Assembly: GCF_000003815.2 (NCBI RefSeq)
Contig: NC_049991.1
Location: 21,895,062-21,959,061, forward strand
Direction: 5' to 3'
DNA length: 64,000 nt
Origin: Branchiostoma floridae
Lineage: Eukaryota; Chordata; Leptocardii; Amphioxiformes; Branchiostomatidae
The position numbers and the translations under genes are program-made. How positions within the stretch are numbered: position 1 is the stretch's first letter; each line of letters starts with the position of its first letter. Below are positions 21,712 to 45,774 of this stretch, piece after piece. Below the pieces are notes generated by a model. It was given only the letters and a program-made list of their open reading frames with translations. It was not told the DNA's origin and did no database searches.

Positions 21712-24058
21712 ATGCATGCACACAAACGCACACATGCACGAACACACACAAACACATCCCCGACACACGTGTGTGCATGTGTGCTTGCACTTCATCTCAC
21801 CCATCCAAGGGGATGTTAAACTGCATTATTCCTTTTCAGGGAAACTTATTGCTGTGAAAACTATGAACACATTACCTTGACATATATCAGCATGAGCCTT
21901 GACTATCGTCTGATATGAAAACAACAGACTGTAGTCAGCCAAATTGGATACTTGACAAAACAGACTCTGAAGAAACCATGATCAAAACAAATAAAAGTAT
22001 AAACAAACAAACACCTGTTTGTTTCCCAGCTGCCGACCTCTGGACCTGGAGTTCATGAAGAGACTTGACAAGGTCGTGAACATCGTGCCGATCATCGCAA
22101 AAGCCGACACCCTCACACTGGAGGAGAGATACGCCTTCAAGAAAAGGGTAAGGAGTCTTCTTACATATCTTACACTCAAGCACTTACACACCCTCACACT
22201 GGAGGAGAGATACGCCTTCAAGAAAAGGGTAAGGAGTCTTCTAACATGTCTTACAAACTCAAGTATCCAGACACTAGAGGATACGGCTTCAAGAAAAGGG
22301 TAAGGAGTCTCCTAACATATCTTAGAAACGGAAGTAGCCATGGCAGATGCTAGAGGAGAGATACGCCTTCAAGAAAAGGGTAAGGAGTCTTCGAACATGT
22401 CTTAGGAATTCTTGTCCTTCAAGAAAGCAAAGTTAAGTACTCTTTTAACATGTCTCTGGTAATCCGACACTAGAGGATACGCCTTCATGAAAAGGTTACT
22501 TATAGCATGTCTTACAAATTCGGTAAATGGCAAAATTTTTGTTACAAAGTTTTCACTACAGTTGCTTGTGTAAAAGAAAATTCCTGTACATAGATCTGGA
22601 GTTTTACGTGATCCATTTTTACCTCATGAAGTTATTTGCTTGTTTGTTTGCTTGTTCCTGTAGGTTCGTGAGGATCTGGAGTTCCACGGGATCCAGTTTT
22701 ACCCCATGAAGTCACTGTTTGTTTGTTTGTTTATTCCTGTAGGTCCGAGAGGATCTGGAGTTCCACGGGATCCAGTTTTACCCCATAAAGTCACTGTTTG
22801 TTTGTTTGTTTGTTTATTCCTGTAGGTCCGAGAGGATCTAGAGTTCCACGGGATCCAGTTTTACCCCATGAAGTCACTGGATGAAGATGAGGAAGAGACG
22901 GCCATCAACCAGGCACTAAGGGTAATTACACATACACTAGGGTATGGGGTACACAGGCACTGAGGGTAATTACACACACACCTGGGTATGGGGTAAAGAG
23001 ACATCAGGGCTGCAACTATGGTGTAGGTACCATTAATAGGGTGCAGCAATTGCACACTCTGGAATATTTTTCATATTAAAAAGGCATTTCATTGGATAAG
23101 TGAGAGTGTCTGGGCATGTTTTGGAATGCAAAAGATTGTAACAAAACAGACAGTTTGTCTTCAGATTTGGAAGTTTAAGAGCTTGTCACCCATGACATTC
23201 ATGTTTTGTCAAAATGAGCTGTCATCATGATTGACCTGCGTCACTTTCCCCCAGGAGAAGATGCCGTTTGCGATCGTGGGCAGTGACCGGGAGTACCAGG
23301 TTAATGGCAAGTCTGTCCTCGGACGCAAAACGAAATGGGGACTCATTGAAGGTAAGCCTCCAAATAGTACTTACTCCTGTAGTTACTGTAGTAGTATCCA
23401 GTATTTGATAATACTGCTCGAAGGTGCGCTTTCGAACAATACAGGCCTCTGGCTCTGCTTTTTTATTTAGATTTTTCTCTTTATAGCAGTCAAATTAATG
23501 ATTTGAATGTTAGTGTCTACTTAAGGAAAGAATAGAATGGACTTAAATGAAAAAGGAAATGATTATGAATTATTAAGATAATCATTTTCCGTCTAGTGTT
23601 TGTTGCCTGGTCCATTGTTTGTTCGTTGATTTGTTGTTTTCTTTTACAGTTGAAAACAAGAACCACTGTGAGTTTGCCCTTCTCAGAGACATGCTCATCA
23701 GGTGAGGTTATTTTAGTTATTAGTCAACTAACCACATAGTTACATTCACTAGTTACTCATTTTCACCTGTGTAGATTGAGAGACTTTGTGTTGAGTGCAT
23801 TTCCGAAAGGCACAACATTGTGGCTATCTACATCTATAGGATTTGAACCCAGAACCTTCATGCTCTATGTCAACAACCTTGCCATGCTGCTTGATGTATG
23901 TTGATTTTCTCCCCACCCCCAGAACCCACATGCAGGACCTGAAGGATGTGACCGACTCCATCCACTACGAGAACTTCCGCCGCGAGCGACTCGAGATGCA
24001 CTCGGAGTTCGCGGGCCCCACGCCGCCATATCACGAGATGGGAGAATCCAACCTCTGA
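619..24058 (+). CDS. SEPT9-like: Septin GTPase, SEPT3/9/12 group, with EF-hand-like N-terminus (12 exons)
   Basis: Model: 619-633, 832-862, 17213-17356, 17752-17925, 19856-19984, 20904-20985, 21277-21414, 22030-22147, 22826-22921, 23255-23351, 23650-23701, 23923-24058. All junctions are GT-AG, phases agree throughout, and the total is 1212 nt, giving 403 aa plus stop. Septins are GTP-binding cytoskeletal proteins that polymerise into filaments and rings at the cortex and cleavage furrow. Seen here: the P-loop GGSGLGKS (residues 122-129), the switch II motif DTPG (179-182), the G4 motif AKAD (261-264) and the septin unique element with GRKTKWG. There is no C-terminal coiled coil, as expected for the SEPT3/9/12 group, and the G-domain matches human SEPT9 best as I recall it. 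Residues 1-78 look like a degenerate EF-hand pair, which is unusual for a septin. Intron 2 is about 16 kb and full of repeats. Exons 1 and 2 are less certain than the rest. Confidence 0.93.
832..862 (+). CDS. SEPT9-like: Septin exon 2
   Basis: A TGCAG acceptor and an AAG|GTAAG donor bound 31 nt that enter in phase 0 and leave in phase 1. The exon encodes [10 protein letters not shown] plus the first base of an alanine codon. Joined to exon 3 it reads like the entering helix of an EF-hand (KQFEAFETAD), and this continuity is the main support for the model. Confidence 0.65.
3317..3590 (+). mobile_element. tRNA-derived SINE, copy A
   Basis: The 5' part resembles a tRNA gene with degraded A and B boxes (ACTGAGTTGGTAAAG; GTAAGTTTGGCAC), followed by GGCCGAGTCATACC and a body that matches copies at 4205-4497 and 45165-45365. 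Ends are approximate. Confidence 0.7.
4205..4497 (-). mobile_element. tRNA-derived SINE, copy B (reverse)
   Basis: This is the reverse complement of copy A with better-preserved promoter boxes. Read on the minus strand, TGGCCGAGTGGGTAGAG matches an A box and TTGAGTTTGATCCC a B box. The head is followed by the same body as copies A and C. Confidence 0.75.
4879..6605. mobile_element. 1.7-kb TIR element with a nested MITE
   Basis: Inverted repeats of about 65 bp bound the element: the left starts AATAGATCGTTTTCACA and ends near GTTGGATGATAA (4879-4944), and the right is its imperfect reverse complement (6539-6605). No transposase was recognised. The 167-codon ORF at 4876-5379 starts in the left arm and resembles nothing I know. 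The element contains a fragment of the CATTTACAG-family MITE (about 5150-5270) and a nested MITE at 5387-5755. A target-site duplication is not clear. Confidence 0.65.
5387..5755. mobile_element. MITE with TIR TCACACGTGCGTA, copy 1
   Basis: Terminal inverted repeats (GCCGTCACACGTGCGTAT at left, ATGTACGCATGTGTGACTGC at right) enclose an internal imperfect hairpin based on GATAACATG and CATGTTATC. A second copy at 48415-48715 shares the internal hairpin and flanking motifs. A further partial end starts at about 5750. Confidence 0.65.
7812..8445. repeat. 76-bp tandem repeat, about 8 copies
   Basis: The unit contains CAGCTGTATATCTGTGTC, CCCCCGTAGGAAGGCCTGG and a small palindrome GTACCACAGTGGTAC. 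Consecutive CCAGCT starts at 7815, 7891 and 7967 give the 76-bp period. Some later units are shortened or carry insertions. ORFs across it are not genes. Confidence 0.9.
8771..8984. mobile_element. MITE with TIR ATACTGTAAATG
   Basis: Left end ATACTGTAAATG and right end CATTTACAGTAT are inverted copies. The interior is rich in TTCGCGG and CCGCAAA motifs. Similar short elements are widespread in aquatic invertebrate genomes, to my knowledge. A related fragment lies at about 5150-5270. Confidence 0.65.
9285..9443. mobile_element. Hairpin MITE, related to 61258-61470, cut by assembly gap
   Basis: The left end (CTAGTTGACCTACCGGG) and inverted segments GACGGATGGTGGTTT and AAACCACCATCCGTC match the intact element at 61258-61470. 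The right end is lost in the N-run. Confidence 0.6.
9444..9543. other. Assembly gap (100 N)
   Basis: Exactly 100 undetermined bases follow the loop-rich part of a hairpin element. The round length suggests a placeholder of unknown true size. Confidence 0.98.
10461..10771. mobile_element. GGCTCGAAAT-family MITE, copy 1
   Basis: Ends are AGGACTCGAAAT and TATTTCAAGCCTT, an imperfect inverted pair. The interior shares ACCTAACCTGCACTGGTCC and other segments with the copy at 18916-19266. Confidence 0.6.
11265..11990. repeat. 60-bp tandem repeat around an assembly gap
   Basis: The unit includes GGCTCACCCCC and GACCCATACCTTGTTGCCC. Starts at about 11731, 11791, 11851 and 11911 give a 60-bp period. 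Copies left of the gap include one inverted unit (11344-11392). Confidence 0.85.
11393..11492. other. Assembly gap (100 N)
   Basis: Exactly 100 undetermined bases lie between an inverted copy and the direct copies of the 60-bp repeat, so collapse or expansion of the array is likely. Confidence 0.98.
12400..12833. repeat. 36-bp tandem repeat, 12 copies
   Basis: Twelve nearly perfect units contain AGATGGGAAAGCCTACTG and TTCTGTAACTGTGAGTTC. Because 36 is divisible by 3 and the unit lacks stops in two + frames, it creates ORFs of 169 and 134 codons. The very low divergence points to recent expansion. Confidence 0.93.
13440..13745. repeat. About 56-bp tandem repeat, 5 to 6 copies
   Basis: The unit contains CACAAGTGGGGCTCATTA and ATGTACCTGCTGCAGGGG, recurring at about 13443, 13499, 13555, 13611, 13669 and 13726. 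The last copies are more diverged. Confidence 0.85.
14452..14931. mobile_element. 480-bp TTAA-flanked TIR element, copy 1
   Basis: It is bounded by GGTCTCATTGATG and its exact inverse CATCAATGAGACC, and flanked by TTAA on both sides (14448-14451 and 14932-14935). TTAA target duplication is typical of piggyBac-type transposition, but the terminus does not start with the usual CCC, so superfamily assignment is open. No coding capacity was seen. Confidence 0.85.
15795..16274. mobile_element. 480-bp TTAA-flanked TIR element, copy 2
   Basis: It has the same length and orientation as copy 1 and reads as identical on visual comparison. It is flanked by TTAA at left (15791-15794) and ATAA at right. 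About 860 bp of unrelated sequence separates the copies (14936-15790), containing a G-run near 15470 and no gene. Confidence 0.85.
17213..17356 (+). CDS. SEPT9-like: Septin exon 3 (EF-hand-like segment)
   Basis: A TGTGCAG acceptor and AAAG|GTGA donor bound 144 nt in phase 1-1 (residues 16-64). The first EF-hand-like loop is D21 to I32, with G26 at loop position 6 and I28 at position 8. Positions 3, 5 and 12 (Q, R, I) are not calcium ligands, so calcium binding is unlikely at this loop. Confidence 0.8.
17554..17751. repeat. Tandem copies of the septin exon 4 acceptor
   Basis: Two decayed copies of the exon 4 start precede the real one. One begins at the TTTAG at 17561-17564 and one at the CTGTAG ending 17666. 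The nearer copy keeps GTGTTTTGTATTTTGCTGAT but has an in-frame TAG in place of the TGG codon. Confidence 0.8.
17752..17925 (+). CDS. SEPT9-like: Septin exon 4 (end of EF-like region and septin alpha-0 region)
   Basis: A CCCGTAG acceptor and GTCG|GTACG donor give phase 1-1 (residues 64-122). The exon starts [14 protein letters not shown], like the second half of an EF-hand, and continues without a break into [14 protein letters not shown], the conserved pre-P-loop septin segment. An alternative in-frame acceptor at 17780-17781 would start the exon at 17782 and drop ten residues. The EF-like continuity favours 17752. Confidence 0.88.
17936..18120. repeat. (CT)n microsatellite
   Basis: An interrupted CT-rich simple repeat starts about ten bases after the exon 4 donor. 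ORFs encoding Ser/Leu runs on one strand and Arg/Glu runs on the other are artefacts of it. Confidence 0.95.
18628..18780. repeat. 17-bp tandem repeat, about 9 copies
   Basis: The unit is GATAAATCCACGCCCCT, with occasional CAGATAAA variants. It lies within septin intron 4. Confidence 0.93.
18916..19266. mobile_element. GGCTCGAAAT-family MITE, copy 2
   Basis: Ends are TGGCTCGAAAT and ATTTCGAGCTCTG in inverted orientation. The interior is shared with 10461-10771, including ACCTAACCTGCACTGGTCC and TTTTATACATAAATGTC. Confidence 0.65.
19856..19984 (+). CDS. SEPT9-like: Septin exon 5 (P-loop)
   Basis: A GTCAG acceptor and CACG|GTACGT donor bound 129 nt in phase 1-1 (residues 122-165). The exon carries the G1 motif GGSGLGKST and the switch I region with [11 protein letters not shown]. 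Its last 35 to 40 bases and the donor are repeated eight more times downstream. Confidence 0.95.
19945..20740. repeat. About 91-bp minisatellite spanning the septin exon 5 donor
   Basis: Nine copies of GTGCAGATCAAGTCTGT or close variants occur at about 19960, 20052, 20138, 20229, 20321, 20416, 20507, 20597 and 20688. The first is the real exon end. All but the last keep a GGTACGT donor. Each unit therefore holds exonic sequence ([15 protein letters not shown]), a donor site and about 50 bp of intron. Confidence 0.93.
20904..20985 (+). CDS. SEPT9-like: Septin exon 6 (switch II)
   Basis: A TTCCTGCAG acceptor and ACTG|GTGAGT donor bound 82 nt, entering in phase 1 and leaving in phase 2 (residues 165-192). 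The exon encodes [15 protein letters not shown], the G3 motif followed by the septin-conserved INNEN segment. Confidence 0.96.
21277..21414 (+). CDS. SEPT9-like: Septin exon 7
   Basis: A TTTCACAG acceptor and ATTC|GTAAGT donor bound 138 nt (residues 192-238). The exon carries [21 protein letters not shown] and [11 protein letters not shown], all conserved in SEPT3/9. The 3' end with its donor is copied twice in the next intron. Confidence 0.96.
21448..21815. repeat. Septin exon 7 donor copies around a (CA)n microsatellite
   Basis: A copy of the exon 7 end with its donor lies at about 21448-21530, and a second, without a clear donor, at about 21749-21815. A CA-rich microsatellite (21545-21745) lies between them. 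His/Thr and Cys/Val ORFs here are artefacts. Confidence 0.85.
22030..22147 (+). CDS. SEPT9-like: Septin exon 8 (AKAD motif)
   Basis: A TTTCCCAG acceptor and AAAAGG|GTAAGG donor bound 118 nt, ending in phase 0 (residues 238-277). The exon carries [11 protein letters not shown] and the G4 motif [11 protein letters not shown]. The last 30 or so bases plus the donor recur about four times in the following 350 bases. Confidence 0.96.
22190..22495. repeat. Copies of the septin exon 8 donor
   Basis: Segments matching GGAGAGATACGCCTTCAAGA with a GTAAGGAGTCT donor recur at about 22200, 22285, 22355 and, decayed, 22465, after the real exon 8 end at 22147. The spacing is irregular (70 to 110 bp). Confidence 0.88.
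22591..22825. repeat. Copies of the septin exon 9 acceptor
   Basis: Two well-preserved copies of the acceptor and first 50 or so exon bases start at about 22664 and 22743, with a decayed third at about 22591. They are separated by a GTTT-rich stretch that also forms the pyrimidine tract of the next acceptor. All break off before the DEDEEE codons of the true exon. Confidence 0.88.
22826..22921 (+). CDS. SEPT9-like: Septin exon 9
   Basis: A TTCCTGTAG acceptor and AAGG|GTAATT donor bound 96 nt in phase 0-0 (32 residues, 278-309), with [14 protein letters not shown] and an acidic DEDEEE stretch. This is the only complete one of at least three tandem copies of the exon start; the upstream copies break off after the serine-leucine codons. 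Confidence 0.92.
22945..22995. repeat. Copy of the septin exon 9 donor
   Basis: The sequence CAGGCACTGAGGGTAATTAC repeats the real exon 9 end and its donor (22910-22930), and is followed by the same intronic GGGTATGGGGTA. Confidence 0.8.
23255..23351 (+). CDS. SEPT9-like: Septin exon 10
   Basis: A TTTCCCCCAG acceptor and GAAG|GTAAGC donor bound 97 nt (residues 310-342). The exon encodes [16 protein letters not shown] and [10 protein letters not shown], the start of the septin unique element. Confidence 0.96.
23650..23701 (+). CDS. SEPT9-like: Septin exon 11
   Basis: A TTTTACAG acceptor and TCAG|GTGAGG donor bound 52 nt (residues 342-359). It encodes [17 protein letters not shown], part of the septin unique element. 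Confidence 0.95.
23923..24058 (+). CDS. SEPT9-like: Septin exon 12 and stop codon
   Basis: A CCCCCAG acceptor begins 136 nt ending in TGA at 24056-24058. It encodes [19 protein letters not shown] and a short proline-containing tail, without a coiled coil. The 3' UTR follows. Confidence 0.95.
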
Positions 24059-25600
24059 TCGAGCAAACCCGGTCACTCTTACTGCAGAATGTTGCAGTCC
24101 CCTCTCTTGCTGTGCTAGCGCGGTGGGGAGAATCTTGACACTGATCAGCAAGAGTTGAAGACGTCCTGAGGACTGGCTAGACCGTGTAGCACCTCTATAA
24201 TTCCGCATGATGCAGTATTCTCTTAGCGTAGCATTAATAACCAGAGTTACAGTAATTATTCACTCTTTTCTATACCGTAGTTATAGAAGGTATAATACAC
24301 ACTAGAGTTATTACCCCATACTTGATTAAAGGTTAATATATTATATTATATTCACACACAGTTGGATTATTAACTTGTTCAAAAAAAGTGGCAAAGAAAG
24401 TGTAAGTTACACGTATTCTCGTCTAAAAATGTTAATGAAAAATGGCAAAACTTCTCCAAAATGGTCGTTCCTAAAGAGAAAAGTATCGACTTTTGCGTAT
24501 CCGTGCCACAAGCTTTTGTAGACTTCTCGTCATTTAATGTCACTAAGTATTTATCGATAAGCTGAAACCTGAACGGCTTCCTATGTATTCAGTTTCACCT
24601 GCTAAATTAATAAACAAGAGCTCTGCACAGACAGATCCAGAAACTGTCTTACTGTTTACACCTTCTTCAGCCATTGCTGTCAGACTCCATTTTCTTTTTA
24701 GAAAATTGATGAGAAGCAGTTGATAAACATGATAGCGCCCAGCTGTGGTCTTTCCTCCAATACCTAAACCCTGGGTCTTGCTGCAGTTTTGCAGCTGTGT
24801 CACTAGGTGGCATTGTTTTGCAGCTGTACCACTTTTGAAGTTGGAGATACTGAAAGTTTGGAGTGTGGCAAAAGAAAAGGAAGATCACTTCTCTTGGAGC
24901 AATTGATTCGGAAGTACAGATGCATTTAAAAGGAGGCAGTGTATAAAATGGTAACTTGAGAAGGATTGCTGAGGGAGTAAACTCAAAGAATTAACATGAA
25001 AGTGAAAAGGTTGAGACTTGATGAAAGGAGAGAGAAAAAAGGAAGAAGTGAAAATGTGAGATGAGGGTAATGACCGCCAGGGTTTGTCTGATGGAAAAGG
25101 CATGTTTTTCTCCACCGTTAGTTCTGCTGCATCGTTTAGTATCAAGTTTCAGACTAGCAGTGCCACTGGTGCGTCGTTTTGTATCAGATTTCACAATGCC
25201 ACTGGTCCATCATCATCATCAGTAGTCAAGGGGCTTGATGTTAATGAGTTAAAGCAATTGATCATTTATCAAAATTTACTTTTAAAGATTGCATTCAAAG
25301 ACTTTTCAATATAAGTATCTTTTTTGTAGAAGGCTGTACCAGGATATAAGCTTGTATGTTTGTTCATTTGCCCTTCTCCTAAAAGAGAGCACTAGAACAG
25401 GTGGTCCATTTTGGGGGCTGTCAACTAAAGACCCCACCACGGTGCTCCTGGGCTGAAGTTGAGATGCCTCGATGTCCATCTTCATGCAGAATATGTTGAG
25501 CTTCGTTTGTGGCAAATTGGTGCTTTTAGGCAAAACTGCAGAATTCATCTATTTTTTACGGCTTTGCCGCTGGACTACAGTTTTGTACATGGGATCTTAA
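24059..25600 (+). other. Septin 3' UTR and downstream sequence
   Basis: AT-rich sequence follows the septin stop codon. The 3' end of the transcript cannot be placed with confidence. No further ORF in this stretch resembles a protein. Confidence 0.5.
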
Positions 25601-25616
25601 GTTGGTAGCAGCAAGG

Positions 25617-25754
25617 AAGGAGGTTAAAAATCTTGATTTTTAACCTCCTTGGTACCAGACATCTTGGTGGTGTTAATGTTTCGGCTACCCAGCTTAGGGC
25701 CAACAGATAACAAATGTTTTGTATCAAGGAGGTTGAATCTTTTTTAACCTCCTT
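25617..25754. repeat. Pair of hairpins with AAGGAGGTT arms
   Basis: A perfect hairpin with 16-bp arms (AAGGAGGTTAAAAATC) and a 2-base loop lies at 25617-25650. A second, imperfect one with the same outer arms (AAGGAGGTT and AACCTCCTT) lies at 25726-25754. Confidence 0.8.
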
Positions 25755-25876
25755 GTTTGTACTAAGTTGTTGGTGTCTTCTTCTGTTCCACACTAAGTAA
25801 CAGAGGCTTACAAATGTACGATAAAAAGCTGCTGTGACTTATCACTGCTTGTTGCAATGTGCCAAATAATTCAAAC

Positions 25877-26142
25877 TAAGGCCACACCAAATCTTTCCAT
25901 GGCTCTCAAATGTGCAATGGAAACTTGATTGAAACAAGCGAACATCAAGAAACTAGTAAATGCTGGAAGGGAAGTTTGCTTCTGACTGTATAAGTCATGT
26001 ATTCACTCTTGAAGTTGTGTAAACATTTGTACGAAAGTTAAGACTTTCCATGCACCTCAGACTCTGTTTACATGTCAAATTTTCCAGTCCAACTTTATTC
26101 TTGTGATTTGGAGAACCAACCCAGTCATTTGGTGTGGCCTTA
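25877..26142. mobile_element. TAAGGCCACACC-family MITE, copy 1
   Basis: Ends TAAGGCCACACCAAAT and ATTTGGTGTGGCCTTA are perfect inverted repeats. The 266-bp element has no coding capacity. Confidence 0.8.
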
Positions 26143-27008
26143 TCATAAGGAAAAAAGATTCTCACACCTGTAGTAGCTGTAGCTGTTTTGTGCTACTCGT
26201 CTGCTGTGCCAATGTTTGTTGCAACACTCTGCGTCGCTGTGAAGCCTAGCAGAAATGATGTTTCCTGATGTACAATGTAAAATTCTGGGATCCACTGGTA
26301 GAGAATTGATGACGTCAAAGTTTCAGTGGCATCCTGCGGTCTGCTAATGTTTGCCTGTCTAAAAAAACACGGCTACAAAAACATATCCAGCATAACTTGT
26401 GTAAGCCCTTATAAAATCTTCTTCCATAGCCAGATTTTACATGGTTATGATATAATAAGCCTGACAATACACAAAGTGAAGAGAGCAGAGTTATATATTA
26501 GACTCAAGATGTAAAATTGCTTAACATTTAAGACAAAGAAATGAAACTAATATGAAATTTTCTTGGAAACTTTGTCAATTTTCAAACATTTCTGAGGGAA
26601 CATGGTGCAAATGCTTAAATTGAAGCTGTGTTCCTTGAAAAGGAATACTAGTAATTATTATCATGTAATAAACAACTTCACGTACTTTTGCCCAGCTCTT
26701 GCTGATAATGTCAAATGGAATGTGTTCACCCTCGGCCATCTGCTTCCATGTTGCTGATCCATGAGTTCATATGTTAGGTTATAGACTTGGCCGTGGAAAC
26801 TAGCATACAAATGTCATGAATAGTATACTAGTATAACCCATGTTTCTAAATTGAGTTGTTTGAGTTTATTGAGATTCACCAAGAACGTTAAATAATGTCT
26901 TTGGATCCACTTTGTATATGCAAGGACCTTGGCATAAACATGTCTGACAGACATAGCTGCTTTATTATGTACCAGCTATTAAAACAGTCTTTGTTCTTGA
27001 ACCATACT

Positions 27009-27036
27009 TTATTTGGAGCTTTTAAGCTCCAAATAA
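27009..27036. repeat. Perfect 28-bp hairpin
   Basis: Arms TTATTTGGAGCTT and AAGCTCCAAATAA are separated by two bases. Function unknown. The surrounding stretches 26143-27922 and 28290-29200 show no gene. Confidence 0.75.
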
Positions 27037-27922
27037 CAAACAGACAATGCAGTAAGGAAACAGGTTTGTTTGTTGAATGAAACTTGACAATATGATGTTT
27101 CCTGTCTGCCATGTTTTCCTGTCAGCATAAATGATGTGATATGTCAGGAAAAAAGGGGCAGCCAGGAAATGTTGTGTTTTACCTCCTCACATCTGCTTAG
27201 AGATTGTTGCTGATATACATGTGATTAATTTGAAACTGCCCTCATGGCAGAAAAATAGCATCAAACCAAGGAGTTGATAAAAGCTCTTTGATCAAACTGA
27301 GAAGCTGTCAGCAGAGCTGTACTTTGTAGTGTCCATCTGTACATGTCTGTGGCACTAACTTTTCTATTAAGGCAACCACAAACTGTCAAACATGAAAGTA
27401 CATGTGTATAAAAGCTAGTGCAGAATGTTAACCTAACATATTAAAAGGGAAAAGAAGAAAATTTGATGTATGAAGAGGTTTCAGAATTTACGAACTTTGG
27501 CAGACTTAAGGTCTTTCTTACAAAGCGTGTTGATCTCTTTCACTTGTTCTAAACTATCCCAGTGTGCACTGGGTGAATCCCATGATTCCTGTGATGTTTA
27601 CATTGCTACAGTTTCTCATATGTCTGTACAAGAAAAGTTGTTACATTACAAGAAAAGTTGTTACATAATGGCAGCGAAGGTGGAATGTGGCAAAAATTGT
27701 AACTGAAAATTACTGTTCTGTAGCTTTTGTACTGCTGGGAAGCCAACACTTACATTCAATGTAACCTACTATGATTAAAGTATGTGAAAAGTTTGTTGTG
27801 TTTTTGTTTTTGTTTTGTATTTCCAGTAGTGTGAAAGTGTGATCACATGTCAACAGATATACCAGTTTATGATAGATTCAAAGCTATCACACTATAGTAT
27901 ATGGTTATTTTTCTACACTACT

Positions 27923-28289
27923 TTAGGCCACACCGATTTAATTTCTTGGTTCACGGATTCGCTCGCTCCTATTTTTTGGGAAAAAAAATAAAAATAAAAA
28001 TTACCACTCAGCAAATTTTCACCATTAATGAAACCATTCACCAACTTTCTGGTGTAGCAAATTGGCCTTTATATTATAAGCTCCTTAAAGTGTGGGTACA
28101 GGTGCTGTTACTGTACAAAAATAGTGTTTTTGTACTTTTTTCAAGCTGAAAACTTTTTTTCTTTATGTTTTGGATTAGCCGTTACCTTTACCCCAACCAT
28201 TTTACTATTTTTATTTTTATTTTGCCCTCTCGCTCCATATTTTTTATGAAAAAGGCCGGGAACCAAGAAATTAAATTGGTGTGGCCTTA
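27923..28289. mobile_element. TAAGGCCACACC-family MITE, copy 2
   Basis: Inverted ends of about 28 bp (AGGCCACACCGATTTAATTT at left; the right end mirrors it with one or two mismatches) bound a 367-bp element. It shares its terminal dozen bases with copy 1 but has a different interior. Confidence 0.8.
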
Positions 28290-29296
28290 GTGGGAGTTAC
28301 ATTTGAGATCCAGTGTTAAGTTTTGAACTGGGGAACAGATTGATCGAACAGATATTTAAAAAAAGAAACTCTATCAAAAGATTAATATAATACAAGAGTC
28401 TCTAGTCACGGTCATTATACTATTTTCTGTTATAACATACTTACCGGTAGGTGTTTGATATTCCAAATACACCCTGGTATGTGACTGACAGCATGAGATT
28501 CAGAATAATTTCAGTTGGCCACCCCTCTGTATATTTCGAATGGCATAGCCCAAAGAAAGTTAATACCAAGAGAAAGTATAAATGGCGTTTTCATAAGGAA
28601 TGTCAGCTGTGTTTTTAACAAACACTCAAAACAGGCTCGAGCGGTCCTATCGTAATATTGTCGTAATGCAATTCAGAAAATCTTTTTATTCAATGCGTAA
28701 AACTGTTTTGTCATTGCCATGTGCACGACTGCCATCTAGCGATTTTATTTAGTACCGCATGTAAATGTGCGTGCCGCGGGTTTACCTTGTTCCGTCGTAT
28801 ACTTTTTACTCCCAAACATTCAGATGTCACGTCATGTGGGTTCAAATGCCCTCTACTGAAACATAAACTTGTGCGAGCAGGAGTAAGTCACGAATAAAGC
28901 TTTGTAGAATAAAGATAAGGAAATCATTGTTTTAATGCAAAAATGCAGACAATCCGTGTCCTCGCGCAAAGGATCAGAAAACTTTAATAGTGCAGTCAAA
29001 GTTACATGAGTGGCAGTGTTTAAATCTCCTTGTTGATGAACACAAATGCAATCTGGGGACACTTTTTTAAGTTCACTTCATTGCTAAAAAGGGAAGATCT
29101 ATACTTCTATCAAAGCTTGCTTCTGATGTTTCTGTTTCCTTGCTCATGTTTGGCCATGCATAAGTCAGAGTTTACCTGATTATAATGTTTTAAATCCTTC
29201 TAAACCGTTTGTCTCCTCCGTGTGAAAAGATCCTCCGAGCTCCGCCTGCACTACTTCCAGCTGCATGCCGGGAAGGGTCATGCCGGCTCGAGGTGA

Positions 29297-45774
<16,478 letters not shown>

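Noticed and set aside
21427-21880. Several His/Thr- or Cys/Val-rich ORFs on both strands
   Set aside because: They lie in a (CA)n microsatellite between septin exon 7 junction copies.
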